Assembly: GCA_029448655.1 (NCBI GenBank) | Contig: JACCLO010000008.1 | Coordinates: 434,001 to 498,000, forward strand | Direction: 5' to 3' | Length of the DNA stretch: 64,000 nt | From: Wolfiporia cocos | Lineage: Eukaryota; Basidiomycota; Agaricomycetes; Polyporales; Phaeolaceae | Shown here: positions 23,350 to 32,143 of the stretch, piece after piece | Numbering within the stretch: the stretch's first letter is position 1 | Layout of the letters: each line of letters opens with the position of its first letter | Notes under the pieces: model-generated | What the model saw: the letters and a program-made list of their open reading frames with translations, nothing else | Database searches by the model: none | Told to the model about the DNA's origin: nothing | Program-made: the position numbers and the translations under genes

Positions 23350-23801
23350 TGTCACAGATTTCTCATGTCTCTACGGCCAGTATTCACATCTATAGCATTA
23401 TCCTGTAAAACATGTACAACTTGACGGTCACATGACACAGCGCCTATCAGACTGGAACCTTCTAGCAGGTTCCATACCAACCACAATCGAATGCCGATGT
23501 ATCAGCCCCATGACTCGCTGATTCATCTCTAGTCATATACGTATAGTCACATCAGTAGATCACATGCTGCCTTACTCATCCTAGAGTACCGTAGGTCCTA
23601 GTAGTATTGGGGGTCTGGCGACACATGTATATATACTGGAACAGTCTGAGTGTAAGACCTCAGTTCTGTTCTCCTCAACAATTGATTACTTCAGCCTAAC
23701 AAGCTACCTCTGCGCTCATATCTTTACTCTTACCTCTCGGTAACTCGCCCTCAGCATCAGACAAGCAAGCTGTCAGTGAGTATTGGTTTGGGTTTGTGTC
23801 A
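23350..23801 (-). mobile_element. Solo LTR, family B, copy 2 (inverted)
   Basis: 452 bp on the minus strand from TGACACAAACC to AATCTGTGACA, with the TSD AAGTG at 23345-23349 and 23802-23806. It aligns in inverse orientation with 20755-21984 around the nested gypsy LTR. Shared blocks include AGTAGCTTGTTA-GCTGAAG, GGTCCTA-GGTACTCTA and AGTCATGGG-CTGAT. Confidence 0.85.
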
Positions 23802-24103
23802 AAGTGTCTGATGGCTGACGTATCCTAGATATACGAGAATGGAACCTACATGATTGCAGAAGTTCAATAATTTTTCCAAGCTTCCCATCCCCACTGCAAC
23901 AGTGGCCTCACACTTGTGTCAGTGTACTCAGACCCAGACCAGGATCTACTCAATTACTCAGAAATTACACTTTAATTGTGCAAATATCAAGGTGCTCACA
24001 ATCTCAAGGTTGTTAATGTAACCTCAATTCAAGCTGTGGTTGCAATGATACCACATCCTGCCCTCTATGGCCCTCATGGATGCAATCTGGAGGGTAATCT
24101 TTT

Positions 24104-24658
24104 TGTCACAGTTCTACGCTGTGGCATGCCCTGCTTACTTTTCTAGGTTTCCAGGTCTTTACGCAGGCCCTGGATCCTTCGTGAGCACCTCTCCGTCTCC
24201 CTCTTACGTTAGACGCCAGACCTAGTAGATTAGATAAGATATGTACATGCGTGCTCATGGGTGCGTGCACCTCTTACTTACATCATGGTCACTATGTTAC
24301 ATGTTACGTTACAACAGTTAGCTAGTCACTGGACCTTTAGTTAGTGCGCACGGGCCGCTACTTTAGGGCATGCCATTACTGGCTACTACACATGTATTTA
24401 AGATGTAGGAAGATGAGGCTTATACCTCATCTTTAGGATTTCAGCAACTGGGCTTAGGCCCCTTTCCTACTGGATCACTCTGTGTGCCGCCTTGCTCATC
24501 AACTTGACCCTCTCATCTCCCTCTAAGCTAGCTAGTCTGGTAGCGACATGATACGGCCTCGTTCACCACCCTATCTCTGCTCACCTCTGGAGATAAGGAG
24601 TTAGGGAGATAGGGTTCCCCGGCAGGGCTGGTCGCACAGTCCCGGTGAGACTGTGACA
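24104..24658. mobile_element. Solo LTR-like element, family C, copy 3 (long variant)
   Basis: 555 bp with perfect 8-bp inverted ends TGTCACAG/CTGTGACA and the TSD CTTTT at 24099-24103 and 24659-24663. Removing it joins Tnp2 codons LEGNLF to LAEKLRLGLLQ. It keeps the CTGTGGCATGCCC word near its start and a GATGAGG...CCTCATC hairpin at the position where copies 1 and 2 have theirs. Confidence 0.88.
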
Positions 24659-24764
24659 CTTTTTCTTGCAGAGAAACTCAGACTGGGCTTACTACAATTC
24701 ACTCACGCAGATGAGATTACTGCAGATGAATAAAAAGTGTATAAATGAGTCCAGGATGGAAGTG

Positions 24765-24990
24765 GGTACAGTGTTGCAACGTGCAATTGTAGATAATGTG
24801 TAGATGAGGTGATCTGAGAACAGACAGCAACCATGATGAACATACTGCCTTTACATCTATATGATACAATACTATGAGATGTGACTAAGCAATGTAGTGT
24901 AATACAAATGGATACAGTGTTGCAATATGCAATTGCAGATAATGTGTGGATGAGGTTGATCCGAGAACAGACAGCGACCATGACGAACAT
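24765..24990. repeat. Tandem duplication of about 80 bp
   Basis: A block containing ACAGTGTTGCAA, AGATAATGTGT and AGAACAGACAGC occurs at 24765-24843 and again at 24910-24990, spaced by about 145 bp. It lies just after the Tnp2 stop codon and may be subterminal repeat sequence of the CACTA element. Confidence 0.7.
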
Positions 24991-25157
24991 TACAATATGT
25001 GCAGGGATGCTACTCAAGTGCTACTCATAGCACTGGCACCTCTGAGCTGTAGCAATTGCCATATCCATCACATCATTGTGCACTTAATGGCTAAACAACT
25101 GATTCAAACTCCATAACCCTAATGTAACCCTAAAGCTTCATCCCGGTGGCTGCTGTG

Positions 25158-25835
25158 TGTCACAAATTCTTACATTGCCCCCTTCCTGTCTTGAATGCAG
25201 GGACTCAGTGTAGTATAGTCATATGATCTGTGCCAGTTAGTGTAGTGGTTATGTGTAGCCCCCCCCCCCCCCACCTGGTCATTGCTTACTTGCTTACTTC
25301 ATACATGCTTACATAAGGCCTACCTAGTTACTGTATGCACGGACCTAGCCTTTAGGGTGGGTCCCATCTCAGTAGCGTACTGCCTCTCATGTATATAAGC
25401 TAGCTGTCACAGATTTTTCAGAAGGTCTTACCCCCTCCCTGTCTCGAACCGATGGTCTTGTGTAGTGACAGTCATGTGCCCCTGTATAGACAGATTGTAG
25501 TGTAGCGTAATGGTACAGGTCGCCTACCCCATGACATGGTCACATGGTCAGTAGCTTAGCTAAGTAGCACATGATTTAGGAGCACTAGTACTGCGCACAG
25601 ACCCTGCCTTTAGGGTGGGCCTCTAGTAGTATAGGCGACGTCTCCTCATGTACTTAAGCTGCGACATTCTGGGGCTTACTCCCCAGAACTGTTATTCTAG
25701 ATGTTGGGGTGAGTCCCACTCTACTCTATGTGTTAAGCGTGCAGTCTGGAGGGCCTTCTGCTACTATGTGACAAGGCTTCTAGTATGACGGTACGCACAT
25801 GGTGTTTTGTGTCACACTGGTACCCTGTGGTCTAT
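25158..25835. mobile_element. Two further LTR-like copies related to family C (ends uncertain)
   Basis: Sequences starting TGTCACAA at 25158 and TGTCACAG at about 25399 share a common layout: a CTTACxTTGCC or TTACCCCCTCCCTGTCT start, ACCTAGCCTTTAGGGTGGG or its variant, and CTCATGTAxxTAAGCT. The second copy appears to interrupt the first. The likely right end is TTGTGTCACA near 25834. The flanks CTAGC and CTGGT do not form a clean TSD. A run of 14 C bases lies at 25259-25272. Confidence 0.45.
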
Positions 25836-26278
25836 GTCTCATGACTGGATACGCCTTGCTGTTCATCCGGTGCATGCACCATCTGGAACCTGTATGCAGA
25901 TAACAACATCAGCAAGCACCGGTGCAATGTGAATTGCCCAGCATACCATAAAATCAACCCCTCTGAATTTCTGTGCAAAGTGGCTATATGCACCATACTC
26001 TTCTTGTAGATACGAGTCAGCCGAAATAATAATAGCTTACCTAATATCTGATGCTGCACTGACACTGCGCTTGTTGGAAATGCACGTGTGTTGAGCACAA
26101 TGCATGGTATGATCTTGTTGCCACAGTACAGGAGGTGAATGTGTGTGCCAGAAATCAGTCAGGTATGGCAGGACCAGAAGTCGTACAGTACGCATCTGGT
26201 ATTAATATGGGCATGTGAGTCTAAAAGTGAATGTGTATGGGATGCACCATGTAATGGCATGCTTTGCTTTACCAGGCA
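25836..26278. other. Unassigned sequence at gypsy insertion site
   Basis: The left flank of the complete gypsy element. Short open frames on both strands have no recognisable motif. The sequence continues after 34750 once the gypsy element is removed, and probably belongs to an older unrecognised transposon. Confidence 0.35.
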
Positions 26279-26283
26279 AGCAG

Positions 26284-26991
26284 TGTTACGGGTCGAATAC
26301 CCGTTCGTATATTCGAGTCGCGAATATAGATCGTTCTTCTGCACGTAGGCACGTCGCCGTATGCAAGGCAAATACTCGTTAGATGCCTTCGGGTCCTAAG
26401 TGAAGTTCTTAGGAGATCGGTTAATATCCAATACGCGTTAGAGGATATAATCTGTTCAAGTGCGAGTCGAATAGAATATAAGACTCGCCTAAGCCCGAGA
26501 AGTCAATGTGCACTTCGAGGACTTAGTCGTTCGATTGCTCGAGGGAGAAATACTGAACGTAGTTTCCTACGTTTGAGAACGAGTATAAGACTTCTTGTTT
26601 ATACAACAAGGTCGAGCTGAAGAGCCTCGACAGTAAGTACACGAGTTTATATACTACGTTAGTTTTTAGGGGTCAAGCCTGTCCCAGATGTCACCGCTAC
26701 TATCTACGCTATAGTACCAAACGTTTGATAAGTATGTAGTGATATATCCGAGACGATAGATAGGAATGATGGCGGTTGAACGCCATCTATCAGCTAATAA
26801 ATGATAAACACGAAACGGTGGCAGAGTTGGATCTGCCAAAGATGAAACGCGCCCTTCATGCTAGTACAACTGGGGATGCACCCAGTAGAATCACGAGTAG
26901 CCAGGGGGTTGGTTATGCAACAAGTCCCTGTATCGTATTCACCCTATGGTGAGTTCTGCCAGCGTCTGAAAAATTCAAAATAACCGTAACA
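26284..26991 (-). repeat. 3' LTR of the gypsy element
   Basis: 708 bp, at the downstream end for the minus-strand element. The internal sequence just before it, in element sense, is purine-rich (AGAGAGGAG at 26996-27004) and would serve as polypurine tract. The pol stop codon lies 12 bases inside the element from this LTR. Confidence 0.95.
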
Positions 26992-27002
26992 TCAGCTCCT
27001 CT

Positions 27003-30000
27003 CTAAGCATTCATCGGCCTCGACGAATTTTCCAAGTCCCCCTCTTCAGAGTGCCTCGGCGTCCTGTTCGTTGTAGATGTCGCCGTTCCCGCTGAGGGAC
27101 GGGGTCGTAGGAGTTCGCCATACGAAGTGTTGGCGGCATTCATTCTGTCGATGACCTGGTTGATTGAGCCCACAAGTTCTGCAAATATAGTCGGGGCAGT
27201 CGAGGATCCAGTGGTTAGCGGAACCACATTGTCGACACGGCTGCTCAGGTGAGGGCCTCGCTGGTACCCGTAGGGAAGGGATATCTTGGAGATATTCGTT
27301 GTGTTGGTACCCCCAGTGGTGTGCGGCTCGGTGGAGGTTTCGTGCGGCCCACGTTGGTAGGGAGGCGGTGTCTCGTTCGTGCTCCCTCGCACCTCGCTCA
27401 AACTCCTCGCGGGTAATACTCTGCACTGAAGGAGATCGTCGAATAGGCGGCGTGCTATTCGCTCTTCGCTGTCGCGCTGGGGTAGCCCTAGGGCTCGTCG
27501 AGCGTGCAGGTGGTTCACGTCTCCCGTTGCCTCCCATACCAGAAATACGTGGCGTCGGGTTTCTAACTCCTGTTCGGCGGGCCCTCTGAGTCTCGGTAGG
27601 CAGTGGAAATAATACTCTATCGCCCTCCATAAAATCGAACGGCCTTGCAACTCGGCGTCGTTCGTCGGGGGTGAAAAAGCGGGCGGGTCGCGGTGTGTAT
27701 TCGGGTCGATTGGGAGCAACGTGCTCGCGATCCTCGAAGTCGTTGAGCGCGTGTCGTAGTCGGGCCGTCGTGGTGGCGGCCAATCTGTCGATAAGTCTGT
27801 CGGTGAGTAACTCGAGTCCCTCCCTCTGCGCTCGGATCTGCCCCTCCATTCGGACGAGGTTCTCGGTGATATTCTGGTACGAGCTGTATACGTGGGTGAG
27901 GTCCTGCGCGATGTCGAAGAGGGCCGACCAGCCATCGGCTCGGCCAGCAAAAGGTCCCTCGGCCCTGTACCAGAGGAGGGCGTGTCTAATCTGCAGATGC
28001 TGGGGGGAATACCTTCTTGGTGGCGTACCTCGCGGTCGGCCTTCTCGACGGTCTGCATCGCCGGGGGTCGTGGTGCGGCGAGGGAGCTGGTGGCGAGTCG
28101 TCGACATATTATCACTGTCCTGTTTTCGAGTGTCGGGGTTGTCCTGACTCTCGTCCTGTGATAGTCTTTTATCAGCTCCTTGGAATGCTCCAAGTTCGCC
28201 TCGTCTTCCCATGAGTTGTCGGCCGTGGCATAGCCCTTCCACTTGACGAAGTATTGGTGCTTCTTTCTTTGCCATCTGTCAGCCAAGATGGCTTCGACCT
28301 CGTATTCTTCTTGTCCTTTGATGATATCAGGTGGCGGCCGTAGGTAATTGGGTCCGTGTACCCTTGCTTCGTTGAATGGTTTTAGTAAGGCCGCGTGGAA
28401 GACCGGATGAATTTTCCAATTCGCCGGTAACTGCAGCCGGTATGTCGTGGGTCCCATCTTTTCTGTGATGGTGAAGGGTCCTTCTCTTTTTGGTGCCAGT
28501 TTGTTCGATTCATAGGGGATCGTTAGGTTCTTGGCGTCGAGCCAGACCTTATCTCCTTTCTCAAGCTTCGGCAGTTCTCTGAGGAACCGCCCTGCCATCC
28601 TTTTCTGGGCTAATTCATGTGCGATGAATGCCATTTTTCGCGCCTCTTTGATCTTCTTGATCCTGTTGACAGCTGCCGGGACGTTCCCTACTCTGTCATA
28701 GTCTGGGAATCCTCTCGGGACGTATCCCAGGATTACTTCAAGTGGCGCTGGTCGGTTTTCGGTTCGTCTGGTGTTGTGTGCAAATTCGACGTCAGGCAGT
28801 CGTTGCACCCACTGAAAATGGTCGTTCATGCAATAGATGCGAAGGTATACTTCGATCTGTTGATTCATTCTTTCTGTCTGTCCGTCGGTCTGTGGATGGT
28901 ACGCCGTGCTCATCGCTGATTCCGTTCCCTGCAGCTTGCATAATTCTTTGAAGAGCTTTGATGCAAACTGTGGTCCTCTGTCTGAAATGATCTTTCGGGG
29001 GATGCCATATAGCGAGTAGATTTTCCGGTGAAATATCTCTGCCGCCCCTTTGCTAGTGATCGTTTTGTCGCATGGGGTGAGAGAGATGGCCTTGGATAGG
29101 CCATGGTCGACAATCACCATCATGGAGTCATACTTTCCGACTCTTGGCAGGTCGGTGACAAAATCGACCGAGCACTGTGAGAATGGGAGGGCGTCTTCCC
29201 GTGTTGGTATTGGTTGCAAAGGGGGTTTTAGCGGATTCCTATCAGGTTTCATCTGTTGACAGATTGCACAGCCCCGGACGTATTCCGCTATCATTGTTCC
29301 CATGTCAGGCCACCAAAAGTGGGTCTTAACCTGTACTGTTGTACCCCAGATCCCAGGGTGTCCGGCCGGGATCGTGTCGTGGTATTTTGCGATGATGTCT
29401 CGTCGGAGGCCCTCGTCCCTTGGCACGTACATCCTGCCCCTGTAGAGCAATATTCCATCCGTTTGTTGCCATTCATCTGCAGTGGTTCTCGCGGGGAATT
29501 CGCCTGTGCCCCCTAGAGCGCGGATCGCCTGTTCCGCAGATTCATCTCGATCGTTGGCGTTCTTGATTCGATCAATGATCGGGATCTGGATTGCGTGGAC
29601 GACGAGTTCGTCGGGGATCATGGTGATTCCCTCGTTGTCTTCGTTGCTTTCATCTAGGTGATACAACCTGGACAGTGTGTCGGCCATGACTAGTTTCCTT
29701 CCGGGGACGTGTTGTAACTTTAGGTCGAATTGCGAGAGGAATAGATGCCATCTCGCTTGTCGCCGATTTAGGCGCTGTGTGCTTCTCCAGTACGTCAGGT
29801 TCTGGTGATCACTTCGGATCAAGATCCGATGCGGTGCTCCTTCTAACAGGTGCCGCCATTCTTCTAAGGCTCGGACTATTCCGAGTAGTTCGCGATCGTA
29901 GATTTCATAGTTCCGTTCTGTAGATGTCAGGGACTGTGAGAGATATCCCACTGGTCGTTCGCGCCCTGTTTCATCTATCTGTTTCAGCACTGCTCCTGTG

Positions 30001-32132
30001 GCGAACTGAGAGGCGTCTGTTTCGAGGATGAACGGTTTCTCCTTGTCTGGTGTTCCTAGTGCGGGTGCCGTCGTGAATGCTTTCTTCATGAATTCGAATG
30101 CTTTCTGTTCTTTCTCCGTCCATTGGAACCCTGTCCCCGTGACCGTTTTTGTGAGGTCTACCAGGGGTCGGGCGTGCGTAGAGTAGTGATCGATAAATTT
30201 CCGATAGAAGTTTGCGAATCCTAAGAAGGATCTGACTTCTTTGAGATTTCGAGGAGTCGGCCACTCCTTAATCCCATTGAGTTTCGCTGGGTCCATCTGG
30301 ATGTTTCCTGGGGTGATGACTAGTCCCAGAAATTCGACTCTGTCGACACCGAAGGCGCATTTTTCAGGTTTCACAAAGAGATGGTTATCCACCAATCTCT
30401 GAAGGATCCGCCGTTCTCGTTCCTTGTGTGTTTTCTCGTCTTCCGAGAAAATGAGGATGTCGTCCATATAAACGAGTACCCATCCTTCGAGGATTTCTTC
30501 TTTCAGGATTTCGTTCATCATTGCCTGAAAGGTCCCAGGTGCATTGCACAATCCGAAAAACATAACCGTGGGCTCGTACAACCCTCGGTTTGTTTTGAAG
30601 GCCGCTTTCCATTCGTCTCCCTTCTTGATCCGCACGTTGTTGTATCCTGCTCTAAGGTCCATTTTTGTGAAGATCTTTGCTCCTTTTAGCTTTTCCAGGA
30701 GCTCTGAGATTAGTGGCAAGGGATAGACGTTCTTTATCGTCCCTTCGTTCAGATATCGATAATCTTGACAGGGTCGTAGGCCGCTGTCCTTCTTTGGGAC
30801 GAAAAAGAATGGTGACGCCATCGGGGATTTTGAAGGGACTATGAATCCCTTGGCCAAGTTTTCCTTTAAGAATTCGTCCAGCGCCTGCTGCTCTTTAGGT
30901 GAGAGTGCATAGACTTTGCAGTCTTTCGGCACGAAATCGGGTTTTAATTCGATTGCGTGGTCCCATGGTCTTGACGGGGGGAACGCTGCTGCGGACTCCT
31001 TGCTGAACACCTTGGCGAAATCCAGTAGGTGTTTCGGGACCATCTCCTCAATTGTTCGTTCTGGTTCGGGGGTCTTCTGCGCGAATTCCTGAGATTTCGT
31101 CAACGCTTTCCTGACAGCGTTGAGGATTTGTATCTTTGTTCGGAACTTCTTTCGCGTCTCTCCTTTCTTTCCTATGATCCTAGGGTTATCTTTCGCGAAG
31201 CGTCGGATCGCTTCGTACTCCTCGGGAGTATAGAGCCGCTGCGCTGTTTCTTCTGGCTGGTCCGTGGATCCAAACCCTTTCTCCCCTCGTTCTGTTTCAT
31301 CTAGGTCCTCGACCTCTACAATGTTGGGGGTGAGGTGCCGTTCGAAAATTATCTGGGCTATTCGCATGCCCGGGATAATTCTATGTGCCTTGTCTGAGTA
31401 GTTGAAGACGATGGCTCCGACGTCTCCTCGGTAGTCCGAGTCTATGATTCCGGCTTGTACTACCAACCCGTGTCTGAGGGTGTTGCCTGATCGTCCGGCC
31501 AGCCTTCCATACAATCCTTTCGGGATCTTCATTTTTACTCCTGTGGAGACGAGTTTCCATCCTCCGGTGGGAATCTCGGTTTCTTCTGCGGCGTAAAGGT
31601 CGTACCCCGCAGCTTCTTGGGTCCCCCTTGTTGGAATTTTTCCTTCTGGGGCAACTACCATCTCCACCATATCTATTCGGATCGTGGCTTCCTGTTTCTT
31701 TTCTTCTGCCCCCAGTATTGATCGTACATCGACTGTTTGGTCCTTCCAGTCGATTGTGGGGTTTTCGTCTTTTAGCCATCCATACCCTAGAATCATATTC
31801 TCTGTTCCGATCGATCCTACCAGGAATCGGACTTTTCGCGTTTTCTGGGTCTTCGGGTATCGTAGTAGTATGGTGGCTTCTCGGTCTATTCGCCCATCTT
31901 TGTTTTCTGTTCCGTCAACATTTTTGACGATGATCGGGTTCTTCAAGGGTTGCGTGGGCACCTTGTATTTTTCTACCACTCTGCTGTGGATCAGGTTGGA
32001 CATTGCTCCTGAGTCGATTAGTGCATTGCACTTCACGGGTTTTGCCAGCGTCATGATTACCGGGATGAAGAGGGATTGATTCTTCTCGAACGAGGTAATT
32101 ACATGCGCTGCTTTCTCGGAGGGTAAGACCAT
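27003..32132 (-). CDS. pol: Gypsy pol polyprotein: PR, dUTPase, RT, RNase H, IN, chromodomain
   Basis: 1709 codons, uninterrupted. An aspartic protease has ALIDSGAMSNLI (Asp40). A full dUTPase (about residues 160-291) has all five motifs: AGYDLYAAEE, GRLAGRSG, VQAGIIDSDYRGDVG, RIAQIIFE and GEKGFGSTD. Reverse transcriptase has KMDLRAGYNNVRI and the catalytic YMDD (555-558). RNase H has ETDASQFATGAVL and YDRELLGI. Integrase has a GHPG/CAICQQ zinc-finger region and a D,D,E core (VDFVTD, SDRGPQF, TERMNQ). A chromodomain (about 1275-1327) has YFVKWKGYATADNSWE. The final 380 residues show no domain and overlap the zinc-knuckle ORF in another frame, so the true protein may end or be processed before them. 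The start follows the gag stop by 11 bases. Confidence 0.96.
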   Translation of the reverse strand: MVLPSEKAAHVITSFEKNQSLFIPVIMTLAKPVKCNALIDSGAMSNLIHSRVVEKYKVPTQPLKNPIIVKNVDGTENKDGRIDREATILLRYPKTQKTRKVRFLVGSIGTENMILGYGWLKDENPTIDWKDQTVDVRSILGAEEKKQEATIRIDMVEMVVAPEGKIPTRGTQEAAGYDLYAAEETEIPTGGWKLVSTGVKMKIPKGLYGRLAGRSGNTLRHGLVVQAGIIDSDYRGDVGAIVFNYSDKAHRIIPGMRIAQIIFERHLTPNIVEVEDLDETERGEKGFGSTDQPEETAQRLYTPEEYEAIRRFAKDNPRIIGKKGETRKKFRTKIQILNAVRKALTKSQEFAQKTPEPERTIEEMVPKHLLDFAKVFSKESAAAFPPSRPWDHAIELKPDFVPKDCKVYALSPKEQQALDEFLKENLAKGFIVPSKSPMASPFFFVPKKDSGLRPCQDYRYLNEGTIKNVYPLPLISELLEKLKGAKIFTKMDLRAGYNNVRIKKGDEWKAAFKTNRGLYEPTVMFFGLCNAPGTFQAMMNEILKEEILEGWVLVYMDDILIFSEDEKTHKERERRILQRLVDNHLFVKPEKCAFGVDRVEFLGLVITPGNIQMDPAKLNGIKEWPTPRNLKEVRSFLGFANFYRKFIDHYSTHARPLVDLTKTVTGTGFQWTEKEQKAFEFMKKAFTTAPALGTPDKEKPFILETDASQFATGAVLKQIDETGRERPVGYLSQSLTSTERNYEIYDRELLGIVRALEEWRHLLEGAPHRILIRSDHQNLTYWRSTQRLNRRQARWHLFLSQFDLKLQHVPGRKLVMADTLSRLYHLDESNEDNEGITMIPDELVVHAIQIPIIDRIKNANDRDESAEQAIRALGGTGEFPARTTADEWQQTDGILLYRGRMYVPRDEGLRRDIIAKYHDTIPAGHPGIWGTTVQVKTHFWWPDMGTMIAEYVRGCAICQQMKPDRNPLKPPLQPIPTREDALPFSQCSVDFVTDLPRVGKYDSMMVIVDHGLSKAISLTPCDKTITSKGAAEIFHRKIYSLYGIPRKIISDRGPQFASKLFKELCKLQGTESAMSTAYHPQTDGQTERMNQQIEVYLRIYCMNDHFQWVQRLPDVEFAHNTRRTENRPAPLEVILGYVPRGFPDYDRVGNVPAAVNRIKKIKEARKMAFIAHELAQKRMAGRFLRELPKLEKGDKVWLDAKNLTIPYESNKLAPKREGPFTITEKMGPTTYRLQLPANWKIHPVFHAALLKPFNEARVHGPNYLRPPPDIIKGQEEYEVEAILADRWQRKKHQYFVKWKGYATADNSWEDEANLEHSKELIKDYHRTRVRTTPTLENRTVIICRRLATSSLAAPRPPAMQTVEKADREVRHQEGIPPSICRLDTPSSGTGPRDLLLAEPMAGRPSSTSRRTSPTYTARTRISPRTSSEWRGRSERRGRDSSYSPTDLSTDWPPPRRPDYDTRSTTSRIASTLLPIDPNTHRDPPAFSPPTNDAELQGRSILWRAIEYYFHCLPRLRGPAEQELETRRHVFLVWEATGDVNHLHARRALGLPQRDSEERIARRLFDDLLQCRVLPARSLSEVRGSTNETPPPYQRGPHETSTEPHTTGGTNTTNISKISLPYGYQRGPHLSSRVDNVVPLTTGSSTAPTIFAELVGSINQVIDRMNAANTSYGELLRPRPSAGTATSTTNRTPRHSEEGDLENSSRPMNA
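27046..28107 (-). CDS. Third gypsy ORF: zinc-knuckle protein overlapping pol
   Basis: 353 codons from the ATG at 28107 (MSTTRHQL); the frame is open up to 28275. It lies wholly inside pol but in the -1 frame. A helical stretch (SSYQNITENLVRMEGQIRAQ and following) comes first. A basic, serine/arginine/proline-rich part follows. Near the C-terminus are two knuckle-like motifs: CRQCGSANHWILDC (C-x2-C-x4-H-x4-C) and CRTCGLNQPGHRQNEC (C-x2-C-x6-H-x4-C). Knuckles are typical of nucleocapsid-like nucleic-acid-binding proteins, and in this region the pol frame has no recognisable domain. Expression could come from a subgenomic or spliced RNA, reinitiation, or -1 frameshifting from pol. Its role is unknown. 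Confidence 0.7.
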   Translation of the reverse strand: MSTTRHQLPRRTTTPGDADRREGRPRGTPPRRYSPQHLQIRHALLWYRAEGPFAGRADGWSALFDIAQDLTHVYSSYQNITENLVRMEGQIRAQREGLELLTDRLIDRLAATTTARLRHALNDFEDREHVAPNRPEYTPRPARFFTPDERRRVARPFDFMEGDRVLFPLPTETQRARRTGVRNPTPRISGMGGNGRREPPARSTSPRATPARQRRANSTPPIRRSPSVQSITREEFERGAREHERDTASLPTWAARNLHRAAHHWGYQHNEYLQDIPSLRVPARPSPEQPCRQCGSANHWILDCPDYICRTCGLNQPGHRQNECRQHFVWRTPTTPSLSGNGDIYNEQDAEAL

Positions 32133-32143
32133 GGGCTTCCCTC

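Larger units (their letters stand above)
18215..24733 (+). pseudogene. Decayed CACTA-type transposase gene (Tnp2), split by nested LTRs
   Basis: Tnp2-type transposase runs the full length in order. It has an N-terminal KTTYCNHAKFC-like block (about 18235-18330), an acidic region, DPVITLSTEVYLAL and HNVCINSCMAFTG (19.2-19.4 kb), IPGPNKPKN and LNGLVGHLGTQGC, then LETGIAKPNSFGGLP, CFPADIMHLVAINI, YKAWEHLIHLY and FCKLVRGVHLLYQHN. After the insertions come LGPEIIFSQW, AIDLGGGYALLW, ISRWARVLL, the CKYQGAHNLKVVNVTSIQAVVAM block, and a TAA at 24731-24733. CACTA transposases cut and paste DNA between short inverted termini. The gene is dead. Frameshifts lie at an A-run (19486-19493), near 19745 and near 20070; there are in-frame stops including a TGA within RRC-MNAI near 22590; and four LTRs interrupt the coding sequence. 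Confidence 0.9.

Noticed and set aside
20755..23801. A single foldback transposon bounded by the inverted family-B repeats
   Set aside because: Each repeat has its own distinct 5-bp TSD and lies at its own Tnp2 junction, so they are two separate insertions.
27671..28147. Plus-strand 158-codon frame in the gypsy element
   Set aside because: Antisense to pol and the zinc-knuckle ORF in AT-poor sequence. No motif was seen.
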